Positions 7,921-16,027 of a stretch of 64,000 bases of DNA are shown here, one piece after another. Where the stretch lies: NCBI RefSeq assembly GCF_019645855.1, contig NZ_CP080999.1, positions 1,488,001-1,552,000 of the forward strand. Reading direction: 5' to 3'. The number at the start of each line of letters is the position of its first letter. Position 1 is the stretch's first letter. The stretch is from Mycobacterium malmoense. Lineage in GTDB: Bacteria; Actinomycetota; Actinomycetes; Mycobacteriales; Mycobacteriaceae. A model generated the notes under the pieces. The model was not told the DNA's origin and made no database searches. It saw only the letters and a program-made list of their open reading frames with translations. The translations under genes and the position numbers were made by a program.

Positions 7921-8766
7921 ATGCGGTTGACTGTCGGCATGCGCTTCGGTGTCCTGACTTTTGTTACCGACGAGGGAATCGGCCCGGTGGAGCTGGGCGA
8001 GGCGCTTGAGCAGCGCGGGTTCGCGTCGCTGTTCCTCGCCGAGCACTCGCACATCCCGGTCAACAACAAGAGCCCCTACCCGGGCGGTGGCCCGATCCCG
8101 CCGAAGTACTACCGCACATTGGATCCGTTTGTGGCGTTGACGGCCGCGGCGGTTGCCACCGAAAGGCTGCTCGTGGGCACCGGAATCGCGTTGATCCCGC
8201 AACGCGATCCGATACACACGGCCAAGGAGGTGGCGTCGCTGGATCTGGTGTCCCAGGGCCGATTTCGCTTCGGCGTCGGCGTGGGCTGGTTACGCGAAGA
8301 AATCGCCAACCACGGTGTCGATCCCGCCGTACGCGGCCGCGTGGCGGAGGAGCGACTGCGCGCAATCATCGAGATCTGGACCCAGGAGAAAGCGGAGTTC
8401 CACGGGGAATTCGTGGACTTCGACCCCATCTACAGTTGGCCGAAGCCGGTGCAGAAGCCGTATCCGCCGCTGTACCTGGGTGGCGGGCCGGCGAGCTTCA
8501 AGCGCATCGCCCGGTTGGGTGCCGGCTGGATTTCGCTAAGCCAATCGGCGGAGGTTTTATCGGAACAGCTTGAGCAACTGCGCGCGGTCGCCGGTCAGGA
8601 CGTGCCGGTCATCAACATCCATCAGGGTGAGTCGACGGCCAAAGACCTTGAGGGCTACCGCCGGTTGGGAGTCGACCATGTTTTGGTGGAGCTGCCGACC
8701 GAGCCTCGCGACCAGACGCTTCGACGTCTGGATGGGTTGCGGGCCGAGTTCGCCAAACTGGCGTAA
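7921..8766 (+). CDS. F420-dependent LLM-class oxidoreductase
   Basis: A 281-residue protein of the bacterial luciferase-like superfamily. The first strand MRFGVLTFVTDEGIGPVELG is followed by SLFLAEHSHIPV, TLDPFVALTAAAVATERLLV, the hallmark DLVSQGRFRFGVGVGWLREE, and VQKPYPPLYLGGG. In mycobacteria these are mostly F420-dependent. The substrate is unknown. ATG 7921 has a weak GGAG about eight bases upstream; ATG 7939 (MRFGV) aligns better with relatives and is the main alternative. It is divergent from the TetR pair, which may control it. Confidence 0.8.
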   Translation: MRLTVGMRFGVLTFVTDEGIGPVELGEALEQRGFASLFLAEHSHIPVNNKSPYPGGGPIPPKYYRTLDPFVALTAAAVATERLLVGTGIALIPQRDPIHTAKEVASLDLVSQGRFRFGVGVGWLREEIANHGVDPAVRGRVAEERLRAIIEIWTQEKAEFHGEFVDFDPIYSWPKPVQKPYPPLYLGGGPASFKRIARLGAGWISLSQSAEVLSEQLEQLRAVAGQDVPVINIHQGESTAKDLEGYRRLGVDHVLVELPTEPRDQTLRRLDGLRAEFAKLA

Positions 8767-8877
8767 AGCTCTGCGGCCAGTGACTCGCCGCCGCCGCGGA
8801 TGCGGGGGCGCGCCGACCACCCGTTTTGCAATGCGGCTACGGTTTAGTGGACACGAGTTAGCACCCACGGAATCAAG

Positions 8878-9813
8878 ATGACGACAGATCACGCAATGTA
8901 CGAACAGGTCGACGGTCAGGCACCGGATCCCGCCGACATCGGCTCACGGATCGATCCTGTGCTCGCCCGCAGTTGGCTACTGGTCAACGGCGCGCACGCC
9001 GACCGGTTCCAGTCCGCGGCGCATTCCCGCGCCGACATCGTCGTGCTCGACATCGAGGATGCGGTCGCGCCCAAAGACAAACAGGCCGCCCGCGACAACG
9101 TCGTGCGGTGGCTCGGCGCCGAAAACACCGACTGGGTCCGCATCAACGGCTTCGGCACGCCTTGGTGGGCGGACGATATAGCGGCACTTTCCGACACCCC
9201 GGTCGGTGGGGTGATGCTGGCGATGGTCGAGTCGGTGGACCACGTCACCGAGACCGCCCGACGACTGCCCAACGTCCCCATCGTGGCGCTGGTCGAAACG
9301 GCCCGCGGCCTGGAGCGCATCACCGAAATCGCCGCGGCCAAGGGCACGTTCCGGCTTGCCTTTGGCATCGGCGATTTCCGCCGGGACACCGGTTTCGGCG
9401 AAGACCCGACGACGCTGGCCTACGCGCGGTCGCGCTTCACGATCGCCGCCAAGGCGGCCAACCTGCCCAGCGCCATCGACGGGCCGACGATCGGCTCCAA
9501 CGCGTTGAAGCTCATCGAGGCTACGGCCGTTTCCGTCGAATTCGGGATGACGGGCAAGATCTGCCTGACGCCGGACCAATGCGCCGTCGTGAACGAGGGA
9601 CTGTCCCCGTCGCAGGACGAAATCTCTTGGGCCAAAGAGTTTTTCACCGAGTTCGAGCGCGACGGGGGAGAGATCCGCAACGGCTCCGACCTGCCGCGCA
9701 TCGCCCGGGCGACCAAGATCCTCGAGCTGGCCCGCGCTTACGGCATCGAGGTGTCCGACTTCGACGACGAACGGGTTCACTCGCCCGCGCCGTCGGATAC
9801 CTATCACTACTGA
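8878..9813 (+). CDS. CitE-like CoA ester lyase (HpcH/HpaI aldolase/citrate lyase family)
   Basis: A 311-residue TIM-barrel protein. Visible motifs are DIVVLDIEDAVAPKDKQAAR (metal-binding acidic residues), WVRINGFGTPWWADD, VALVETARGLERITEIA (conserved glutamate) and FGIGDFRRDTGFGEDP. There is no citrate lyase alpha or gamma gene nearby, so it is a stand-alone CitE homologue, probably acting on short acyl-CoA esters such as malyl- or citramalyl-CoA. It lies 111 bases after the oxidoreductase in the same direction; an operon is possible. Confidence 0.8.
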   Translation: MTTDHAMYEQVDGQAPDPADIGSRIDPVLARSWLLVNGAHADRFQSAAHSRADIVVLDIEDAVAPKDKQAARDNVVRWLGAENTDWVRINGFGTPWWADDIAALSDTPVGGVMLAMVESVDHVTETARRLPNVPIVALVETARGLERITEIAAAKGTFRLAFGIGDFRRDTGFGEDPTTLAYARSRFTIAAKAANLPSAIDGPTIGSNALKLIEATAVSVEFGMTGKICLTPDQCAVVNEGLSPSQDEISWAKEFFTEFERDGGEIRNGSDLPRIARATKILELARAYGIEVSDFDDERVHSPAPSDTYHY

Positions 9814-9831
9814 GCCGAGGATCAAGACTAC

Positions 9832-11106
9832 CTACGCGGCGTGCTTTGCGAGCGCGACGCCGATTCGTAATTCGACGCGGCTGAAGGCGATCGTGGGTGC
9901 GCGTGGTGGGGCCGCCGACCGGTAGGTTTTGCCCGTTGGCGTGGTGAATTCGGCTGTGTGAGTGTGGGTTTCGTCGATACTCGCGCTGACCCGCCAGCCG
10001 GCGCTCTCTTTCGTGTAGTTGCAGCGCTCGCACAAGCCGAGACCGTTGTCCGCGCTGGTGGCGCCGCCCTGGGCCCACGGCTGCGCATGGTCGCGGTGGC
10101 GGATCGGCGCGTCGCAGTAGGGGGTGCGACAGCGCTGGTCTCGCCACCCGATGAAGTCGGCCAGGCCGCGCGGAAAAAGCCGCGCCCGTGACTCCATCGC
10201 CACCAGCGCGCCGACCCGGGGATGGGCGTAGAGCCTGCGCAGCGTCGCCCGGGAGCGTCGGTCGGTGACAGCGTTGGACACCATCGCGCGGGCGACGGCC
10301 GCCGGGATCGGGCCATAGCCGCTGACATCGGCCGGCGCGCTGTCACCGCCCAGCAGCGTTTCATCGGAGAGGACCAGATTCACCGCGACCGGAACGGGAA
10401 CCGCCGCGTCGCGGCCCGTGACCCGTTCAACGAGGGTGTCTGCCATGACCTGTCCGCGCGAGCGCCCGTCGCAGCGGGTGTCCGCCTCGCGGCGCAGCGC
10501 CGCGTACACCGAAACTCCCTGGGCCACCGGCAACAACGCGGTCAGATACGTCATGGTGTCGGGCGCGGGCCGGATGGTGACCGTGCGTTCGTTTTCGGCC
10601 TTGGCCGCTCGTTCCACGACGGCATGCGGGTCCAGCCGGTAGGCGATCTCCTTGGCGGCCGCGGCCACCCGCGCGTCGCCCATTCCCTCAAGCTTGGCCG
10701 GGTCGGCGCACAACTCGGCGTCCAACGTGCGGCGGTCCTCAACGTCCAGGCACGCGCTCTCCCGCACGATCAGCGTGGCCCGCCACTCCGACAGTTCCCC
10801 GCATTCCAGCGCCGCCAGCGTGTACGGCATCTCGTGCACCAAAGCCTTGGCAAAGCCCAGATGCCGGCCGCCCCGGGCCGGTGAATCCCGTCGCGCCAGC
10901 GCGATCTCGCCGGCCAGGCCACGTGCCCGCTGCGCGGTCGGCACACCCGCGGCCGCCTCGGCGGCTCGACGCGCCGTGTCCAGCGCGGCCGCCGCGCGGG
11001 CCTGGCCGGCCGCCGCCGCGGACTTGATTCGCTCCAGCTCGGCGATGCGCGCGATCAGCGCCGATTCGTCGGCCAGAGGGTCGGCCGCGGCCAGTGCTTC
11101 GAACAT
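9832..11106 (-). CDS. DUF222 / HNH endonuclease domain protein (13E12 repeat family)
   Basis: A 424-residue protein. The N-terminal two thirds is the Ala/Arg-rich DUF222 region (MFEALAAADPLADESALIAR, SEWRATLIVRESACLDVEDR). The C-terminal part is an HNH nuclease: IGWRDQRCRTPYCDAPIRHR, then DHAQPWAQGGAT and NGLGLCERCN, with cysteine pairs for zinc and the catalytic HRDH. It matches the mycobacterial 13E12-type family, some copies of which serve as phage attachment targets in M. tuberculosis (recall). The biological role is unclear. This copy is intact and faces away from the DUF488 gene. Confidence 0.85.
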   Translation of the reverse strand: MFEALAAADPLADESALIARIAELERIKSAAAAGQARAAAALDTARRAAEAAAGVPTAQRARGLAGEIALARRDSPARGGRHLGFAKALVHEMPYTLAALECGELSEWRATLIVRESACLDVEDRRTLDAELCADPAKLEGMGDARVAAAAKEIAYRLDPHAVVERAAKAENERTVTIRPAPDTMTYLTALLPVAQGVSVYAALRREADTRCDGRSRGQVMADTLVERVTGRDAAVPVPVAVNLVLSDETLLGGDSAPADVSGYGPIPAAVARAMVSNAVTDRRSRATLRRLYAHPRVGALVAMESRARLFPRGLADFIGWRDQRCRTPYCDAPIRHRDHAQPWAQGGATSADNGLGLCERCNYTKESAGWRVSASIDETHTHTAEFTTPTGKTYRSAAPPRAPTIAFSRVELRIGVALAKHAA

Positions 11107-11153
11107 GTGTTCGAGTATAACAGGACCACCGACATTCCCGCTACCCTGGCGGG

Positions 11154-11513
11154 ATGAGCGCCAAAAGCCGGATCCGGACGGCGCGCGTGTACGACGACGC
11201 CAGCCCCGACGACGGCCAGCGCGTCCTCGTCGACCGCATCTGGCCGCGTGGGCTCCGCAAGGACGACCCGCGGGTGGGCATCTGGTGCAAGGACGTGGCG
11301 CCGTCGAAGGAACTGCGCGAGTGGTATCAGCACAAGCCCGAACGGTTCGGCGAATTCGCGTCGCGCTACAAGGCCGAATTGCGGGACAGCCCCGCGCTGG
11401 AGGAGCTGCGCAAGCTGACCAAACGCGGCGTCGTCACCCTCGTCACGGCGACCCGCGAACTCGACATCAGTCAGGCGGCCGTCCTCGCAAAGGTCCTGAG
11501 CGCCTCCGCTTAG
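11154..11513 (+). CDS. DUF488 family protein
   Basis: A 119-residue protein: ARVYDDASPDDGQRVLVDRI then WPRGLRKDDPRVGIWCKDVA PS, LREWYQHKPERFGEFASRYK AEL, and VVTLVTATRELDISQAAVLA. The length and the VDRIWPRGL / APSKELREWY pattern are typical of the short DUF488 (YeaO-like) family. Function is unknown. It begins 47 bases from the divergent HNH gene and is followed 17 bases later by an oxidoreductase, suggesting co-transcription. Confidence 0.85.
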   Translation: MSAKSRIRTARVYDDASPDDGQRVLVDRIWPRGLRKDDPRVGIWCKDVAPSKELREWYQHKPERFGEFASRYKAELRDSPALEELRKLTKRGVVTLVTATRELDISQAAVLAKVLSASA

Positions 11514-11530
11514 CGTGAGACGATCGTGCG

Positions 11531-12403
11531 ATGCGGCTGGGATTGCACGCGCTCGGAATCGGGGCGGGCGCCGACCGGGCGGTGATCGACGCCGTCGCGT
11601 CGGCCGCGGACGGCTGCGGCTTCGCCACCCTATGGGCGGGCGAACACGTCGTCATGGTGGACCGGCCCGCGTCGCAATATCCATACTCCGACGACGGCGT
11701 CATTGCCGTTCCGGCACAGGCGGATTGGCTTGACCCGATGGTCGCGTTGAGCTTCGCCGCCGCGGCCACGTCGCGGATCGGCGTCGCGACGGGCGTGCTG
11801 CTGCTGCCCGAGCACAACCCGGTGGTGGTGGCCAAGCAGGCCGCGAGCCTAGATCGGCTGAGCGGCGGTCGGCTGACACTTGGGGTGGGCGTCGGCTGGT
11901 CCCGGGAGGAATTCGCCGCGCTCGGGGTGCCGTTCGAGGATCGCGCGGCACGCACCGCCGAATACGTTGCCGCGATGCGCACGTTGTGGCGTGAAGACGT
12001 CGCCTCGTTCGACGGGAAGTTCGTCGGCTTCGATTCGATCCGGGTCAACCCCAAACCCGTGCGCGACCGTCGCATCCCGATTGTGGTCGGGGGCAACAGC
12101 GATCCGGCGCTGCGGCGCGTGGCGGCATGGGCGGACGGCTGGTATGGGTTCAATCTCGACGGCGTGGCCGCGGTGCGCGAGCGGGTCGACAGACTGGAGC
12201 GGCTGTGTGCCGAGTTGGGGCGTGATCGTGTTGAGTTGCGGCTGTGCGTGGCGCTGCGCAGTCCCAGCGTCGGCGACATCGATGGGCTCGCCGAGTTGGG
12301 CGTCGACGAGTTGGTTCTTGTGGGAGCGCCGCCGGACCGCCCCAAGGACGCCGCCGGCTGGGTTGCGGCGCTCGCCGACCGCTGGACGGGAGCGCTCACG
12401 TAG
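11531..12403 (+). CDS. F420-dependent LLM-class oxidoreductase
   Basis: A 290-residue luciferase-like protein: MRLGLHALGIGAGADRAVID, FATLWAGEHVVMVD, LDPMVALSFAAAATSRIGVA, SLDRLSGGRLTLGVGVGWSR and PIVVGGNSDPALRRVAAWAD. The GRLTLGVGVGW block and HVV dyad are diagnostic for the LLM class. The substrate is unknown. It is a separate paralogue from the one at 7921, with modest similarity. Confidence 0.82.
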   Translation: MRLGLHALGIGAGADRAVIDAVASAADGCGFATLWAGEHVVMVDRPASQYPYSDDGVIAVPAQADWLDPMVALSFAAAATSRIGVATGVLLLPEHNPVVVAKQAASLDRLSGGRLTLGVGVGWSREEFAALGVPFEDRAARTAEYVAAMRTLWREDVASFDGKFVGFDSIRVNPKPVRDRRIPIVVGGNSDPALRRVAAWADGWYGFNLDGVAAVRERVDRLERLCAELGRDRVELRLCVALRSPSVGDIDGLAELGVDELVLVGAPPDRPKDAAGWVAALADRWTGALT

Positions 12404-12443
12404 AGCCCCCGCCGGCGGATTGCTGCTCAGGCGGGCAGGTTGA

Positions 12444-12506
12444 GCAAATTCATGTTTGCGGTTAACCATGGATAGTTTCGAACTGAACTAAAATTCGGGG
12501 GGGGGG
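12444..12506 (+). promoter_or_regulatory. Dyad, TAAAAT box and 10-G homopolymer upstream of the second GjpA-like gene
   Basis: Imperfect dyad GCAAAT-TCAT-GTTTGC (12444-12459), TAAAAT (12489-12494), two bases, then ten Gs (12497-12506). The dyad-to-G-run distance is the same 38 bases as before the paralogue, and the G run again precedes the GTG start by about 180 bases. The leader word ctcagctaccttctgaccat is repeated near 12634. Conservation in otherwise diverged non-coding sequence argues for a regulatory role. Confidence 0.5.
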
Positions 12507-12685
12507 TTAACTCCAGGCTAAAAAAATCCCATACAAGCACTGGTTACCTGTCTACAAAAAATTTGCGAAATCCGACTATTGCGTGGCCAAATTCGACCGT
12601 TCGACCCAAAAACACCCGCAACCGATATTCCACTCAGCTACCTTCTGACCATCGTCGTCCGAATACCAGATTCAAGGAGATGGTC

Positions 12686-13825
12686 GTGGAACTTACAGCC
12701 CGCCCCCACATCGCCACTGGAGTTGCCCTGGCCGCCGCCGGCGTCGTCGCCGCAGCTCCGGTCACCCAGCACCTGCCCGATTTAGCTCAACGCCTCTCTC
12801 AGATGAGCGTGTCCGAAATCCGCCTCACCGACGCCGCGGGCGGCATGGTCGACCTGTTCTCCGGCGTGGAAAACGAACTCGCCTCGTTCACCAACGGGGC
12901 AAGCGCGGCAGCGGTGCCCGCAAGCTTCCTCGGCGACGTCGTCAACCCGTACGTCAGCACGATCGAGACCGCATGGTCCGGTATCCAGACGATCGGCAAC
13001 GACTGGCTCGCCAACCCTTTCCCGGTCCTGTCGCAGGTTCTGACCAACCAGGCCAAATACGCGAACATACTCATTCCCGACGTCACAAAATTCCTGCAAT
13101 CAGAGTTCAGCTACGTGACGACGGGAATGGTGCCGGCCTTCCAATCGGCGGCCTACTTGTTCTTCAACGGCCAGCCCGAAACGGCGATGACAAACCTCAC
13201 CAAGTCGCTGTACGACGGTTTGTTTATCTTCCCAGGATTCAGCCTCGCTTCTGCCTTGGCGATCCCGGGCGACATCGCAACCAACTTCACGAACGCGGTC
13301 AAGGCAGTGACGAGCGAGTTTACCCTTTTGGACAATGTCGGTTCGCTTTTCTGGCCATTTCTCCAGGCAACGAGAGCGTTCGGAATTGCCGCGCAAAATT
13401 TTGAAGACGCAACCACCCCGGCAGCGGCGCTACAGGCCATCGCACAGGCTCCTGCAGTGGTAGCGAATGGATTCCTCAATGGCGGTGCTGACTCATTTAG
13501 CGCATACCCCGGACTTCTAGGCGTTCCCAATGTTAATTCCGGAGCGGGCGCTGTCTATGAGTGGCTGATCTCTCTGCCCCAGTCGGTCGCGACGTCGCTG
13601 GGGGCGAAGGCCGGAACGAACATATCCGCCAACCTGCCGAATGTGTTCAATGGGGTTTTCAATACGCTGTCGACCAACCTCGGCAATTTCGCCAACAGCA
13701 TCGGTAGTGGATTGACGTCGATTCTGCAAGGTATTCCGTCGGCACTCGCAAATCTGCCCTCGATGATCGGTGCCCTTGCTACCCAGATCGGATCGTGGAT
13801 CACCGCCCTCCTTGGGCTCCTCTGA
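12686..13825 (+). CDS. Secreted/outer-envelope protein, GjpA-like porin family (paralogue 2)
   Basis: A 379-residue protein starting at GTG 12686 with AAGGAG six bases upstream. The N-terminus ELTARPHIATGVALAAAGVV is nearly identical to paralogue 1, as is the block VSEIRLTDAAGGMVDLFSGV. The middle has diverged (for example KYANILIPDVTKFLQSEFSY). The C-terminus again has the QGIPSALANLPSMIGALATQ repeat-like amphipathic region. It is probably exported. Pore function is a family label, not shown here. High N-terminal and flank identity against a diverged centre suggests duplication with later diversification of the exposed part. Confidence 0.6.
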   Translation: MELTARPHIATGVALAAAGVVAAAPVTQHLPDLAQRLSQMSVSEIRLTDAAGGMVDLFSGVENELASFTNGASAAAVPASFLGDVVNPYVSTIETAWSGIQTIGNDWLANPFPVLSQVLTNQAKYANILIPDVTKFLQSEFSYVTTGMVPAFQSAAYLFFNGQPETAMTNLTKSLYDGLFIFPGFSLASALAIPGDIATNFTNAVKAVTSEFTLLDNVGSLFWPFLQATRAFGIAAQNFEDATTPAAALQAIAQAPAVVANGFLNGGADSFSAYPGLLGVPNVNSGAGAVYEWLISLPQSVATSLGAKAGTNISANLPNVFNGVFNTLSTNLGNFANSIGSGLTSILQGIPSALANLPSMIGALATQIGSWITALLGLL

Positions 13826-13868
13826 GTCCGCTGGTGGGTCGCCGATGCGAGCCGGTGACCCCCAACGG

Positions 13869-13899
13869 CGTTCGGCCCCCTTCTCAAGGGGGCCGAACG
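13869..13899 (+). terminator. Strong intrinsic terminator after GjpA-like gene 2
   Basis: A perfect 14-bp stem (cgttcggccccctt / aagggggccgaacg) with a 3-base loop, followed by tttt. It lies 43 bases after the stop codon, the counterpart of the hairpin at 4115. The rest of the 339-base gap up to the PPE stop (13900-14164) shows nothing I recognise. Confidence 0.85.
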
Positions 13900-14164
13900 T
13901 TTTCGGCGCGGTTGTCGGCTGGGCACGCAGCTATTCGGTCCCCATGACCGATACCAGTCGGACGACGGGCGACCAGAATTCATCCATGACGCCACCGTTG
14001 GTGGCCTCATCTTCTATGGCCCGGACGCGCCCATCAAGGCGGCCCTCCCTACTGGGCGTCGCATGCGAATGAATTATCGGCCATGAGCATCTACGTATGG
14101 CCCGCGCCGGCGTCGGCAACCTGGCCCGACTGAGCTGAAAGCCATTGGGTTGCAATGGGGTTTG

Positions 14165-15382
14165 TTATCCGCCGAGGGGTGAGCGGGGCATGAATTTGAT
14201 GGGTGGCATTTTGGTGGCGATGCCCGCGGGGCTGTGTTCACCGCCCAGAGCGCCCGCGAGGGCTTGGGCTAGTGGGCTGGTTTGCATCCCAGCCACAGCT
14301 TGAGACAGCGGCACGCTGCTCACACTGTTAGACGGCAACAACGGCGCGGCCCGGCTCAGCTCACCGAGCCCGCCCGCGGCATTCGACCAGCCCGGCGGAA
14401 TCGAAAGCCCACCCAGCTGGGTGGCGCTGGCCAACTTCGCCGAGATCGAGGACCCGAACGTACTGAGCTGATTGCTGATCCCCCCCACCACCAGCTTCAT
14501 CTTGTCATCCACAAAATTACCGATCGTGGTCAACAATTCCTCCGGCCCCGAGGACACCAACCCCGCCCCACCGTTTTGACCCATCGAACTCATCTGCATC
14601 AACATCTGCGCCGGATACATCGCAAACTGCGCCACCACCGCAGCCTGCTGCAAACTACTCGTCGAACTCACACTGCTCAACGCGGTCGTGCCCAACGACC
14701 CCAACCCCAACTGACTAAGCACCCCCGCCAACGGACCCGAGGTCGTCAACGCCCCCAACGTCCCATTCACGGTGGTACCCAGGCTCGTCAACCCCGCCAA
14801 AATGCTGGACCCGTCGGTGATCCCGGCCGCCGGCGCCCCCACCACCGCCGCCGCCGTGGTGGTGGTGGTGGCCGGCGGTGTACTAAACCCCTGCACCTGC
14901 ACCGCACTCGTGGCCGCGGCGGCATAACCATTCATCGCCGCCACATCCTGAGCCCACATCTCCACGTATTCGGCCTCGGTGGCCGCGATCGCCGCAGTGT
15001 TCTGCCCAAAAATATTGCTCGCCACCAACCCCGCCAACAACACCCGATTCCCCGCCACCACCACCGGGGGCACCGTCATCGCAAACGCCGCCTCATAGGC
15101 CGCCGTCGCCGCCTTCACCTGCACACCAGCCTGCACCGCCTGAGCCGCCGTCGCACTCATCCACGACACATACGGCGCCGCCGCCGAAACCATCGCCGCC
15201 GCCGAGGGACCCGACCACCCCCCACTTAACCCCGCAAGCACCGACTCATAGGACCCCGCCGTCGCATACAAATCCGTGGCCAACCCCTCCCACGCCGCCG
15301 CCGCAGCCACCAACGGCCCCGACCCCGGACCCGTATACATCAACCCCGAATTCACCTCAGGCGGAAAAAACGCGAAAAACAT
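14165..15382 (-). CDS. PPE family protein (SVP-type)
   Basis: A 405-residue protein. The N-terminal PPE domain is clear: MFFAFFPPEVNSGLMYTGPG, AAAAAWEGLATDLYATAGSY, GPSAAAMVSAAAPYVSWMSA and the usual WxG turn (GGWSGPS). Near the C-terminus GGLSIPPGWSNAAG is a variant of the GxxSVPxxW motif of the PPE-SVP subgroup. It is probably secreted by a type VII (ESX) system as a dimer with the PE protein encoded 15 bases upstream. No ESX genes are in the window, so the secreting system cannot be named. Confidence 0.93.
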   Translation of the reverse strand: MFFAFFPPEVNSGLMYTGPGSGPLVAAAAAWEGLATDLYATAGSYESVLAGLSGGWSGPSAAAMVSAAAPYVSWMSATAAQAVQAGVQVKAATAAYEAAFAMTVPPVVVAGNRVLLAGLVASNIFGQNTAAIAATEAEYVEMWAQDVAAMNGYAAAATSAVQVQGFSTPPATTTTTAAAVVGAPAAGITDGSSILAGLTSLGTTVNGTLGALTTSGPLAGVLSQLGLGSLGTTALSSVSSTSSLQQAAVVAQFAMYPAQMLMQMSSMGQNGGAGLVSSGPEELLTTIGNFVDDKMKLVVGGISNQLSTFGSSISAKLASATQLGGLSIPPGWSNAAGGLGELSRAAPLLPSNSVSSVPLSQAVAGMQTSPLAQALAGALGGEHSPAGIATKMPPIKFMPRSPLGG

Positions 15383-15397
15383 CCCAACCCCACCCCC

Positions 15398-15697
15398 CTA
15401 ACTAGCCGCAGCAATATTAGCCACCTCAGTCACCGCATACGCCGTACCCCCACCCGCCAACGCACTAACAAACGCCTCATGAATCTGCGTCGCCATCAAC
15501 GCCACCGTCTGATACGCCAACCCATGCGCAGCAAACTGCGTCGCCACCAACCCCGACACCTGATCCGCCGCCGGCGCCACCACCTGCGTCGTCGGCCCCG
15601 CCACCACCCCATTCTGCGCCGCCATCGACGCACCAATACTCGACAAACTATCCGCCGCAGCGACCAACAATTCCGGCGTAGCCCGCACAAACGACAT
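15398..15697 (-). CDS. PE family protein
   Basis: A 99-residue protein starting at ATG 15697 (MSFVRATPELLVAAADSLSS), the usual PE start; an in-frame ATG six codons earlier is less likely. It is a pure PE domain of two helices (GASMAAQNGVVAGPTTQVVA; QIHEAFVSALAGGGTAYAVT) with no PGRS tail and no clear YxxxD/E motif apart from AYAVTE near the end. It lies directly before the PPE gene, so the two form the standard secreted heterodimer operon. Confidence 0.93.
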   Translation of the reverse strand: MSFVRATPELLVAAADSLSSIGASMAAQNGVVAGPTTQVVAPAADQVSGLVATQFAAHGLAYQTVALMATQIHEAFVSALAGGGTAYAVTEVANIAAAS

Positions 15698-15966
15698 AAC
15701 CCCCACCCCTCTCACAAAACCGCCAAATTTAGTTGCCAGCGGCTGCGCCTAAACCGCTGACGGATCCATGCTGCCGTTGGAGTCGGCGCCCAAAACACAG
15801 CTGGGCGACCGGAACGCGTTCAGGTCGTTCCTACAGCGGGCAACATTACGACGAACATCTCCCCCCACGGCGATCATGAGAGTCCTTGCCGAGCAAAGCT
15901 CACCACACTTTTCCGTACTGAATTGGGCACCGCGACTTCTGCCGCAGCGCGCGAAAGCTGCGGTGC

Positions 15967-16009
15967 GGGCGTCCTTCCTGCACAGTTGTGGTGCGCAGGA
16001 AGGACGCCC
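15967..16009 (-). terminator. Perfect 15-bp hairpin after the IdeR-linked GjpA-like gene
   Basis: Arms gggcgtccttcctgc (15967-15981) and gcaggaaggacgccc (15995-16009) with a 13-base loop. It lies 18 bases past the stop codon of the gene at 16028-17281, on the way to the PE gene, and has no U-run. It probably ends or attenuates transcription before PE-PPE. The remaining intergenic stretch 15698-15966 must hold the PE-PPE promoter, but I see no clear operator in it. Confidence 0.65.
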
Positions 16010-16027
16010 AGCCCCGATTCCCAACTC

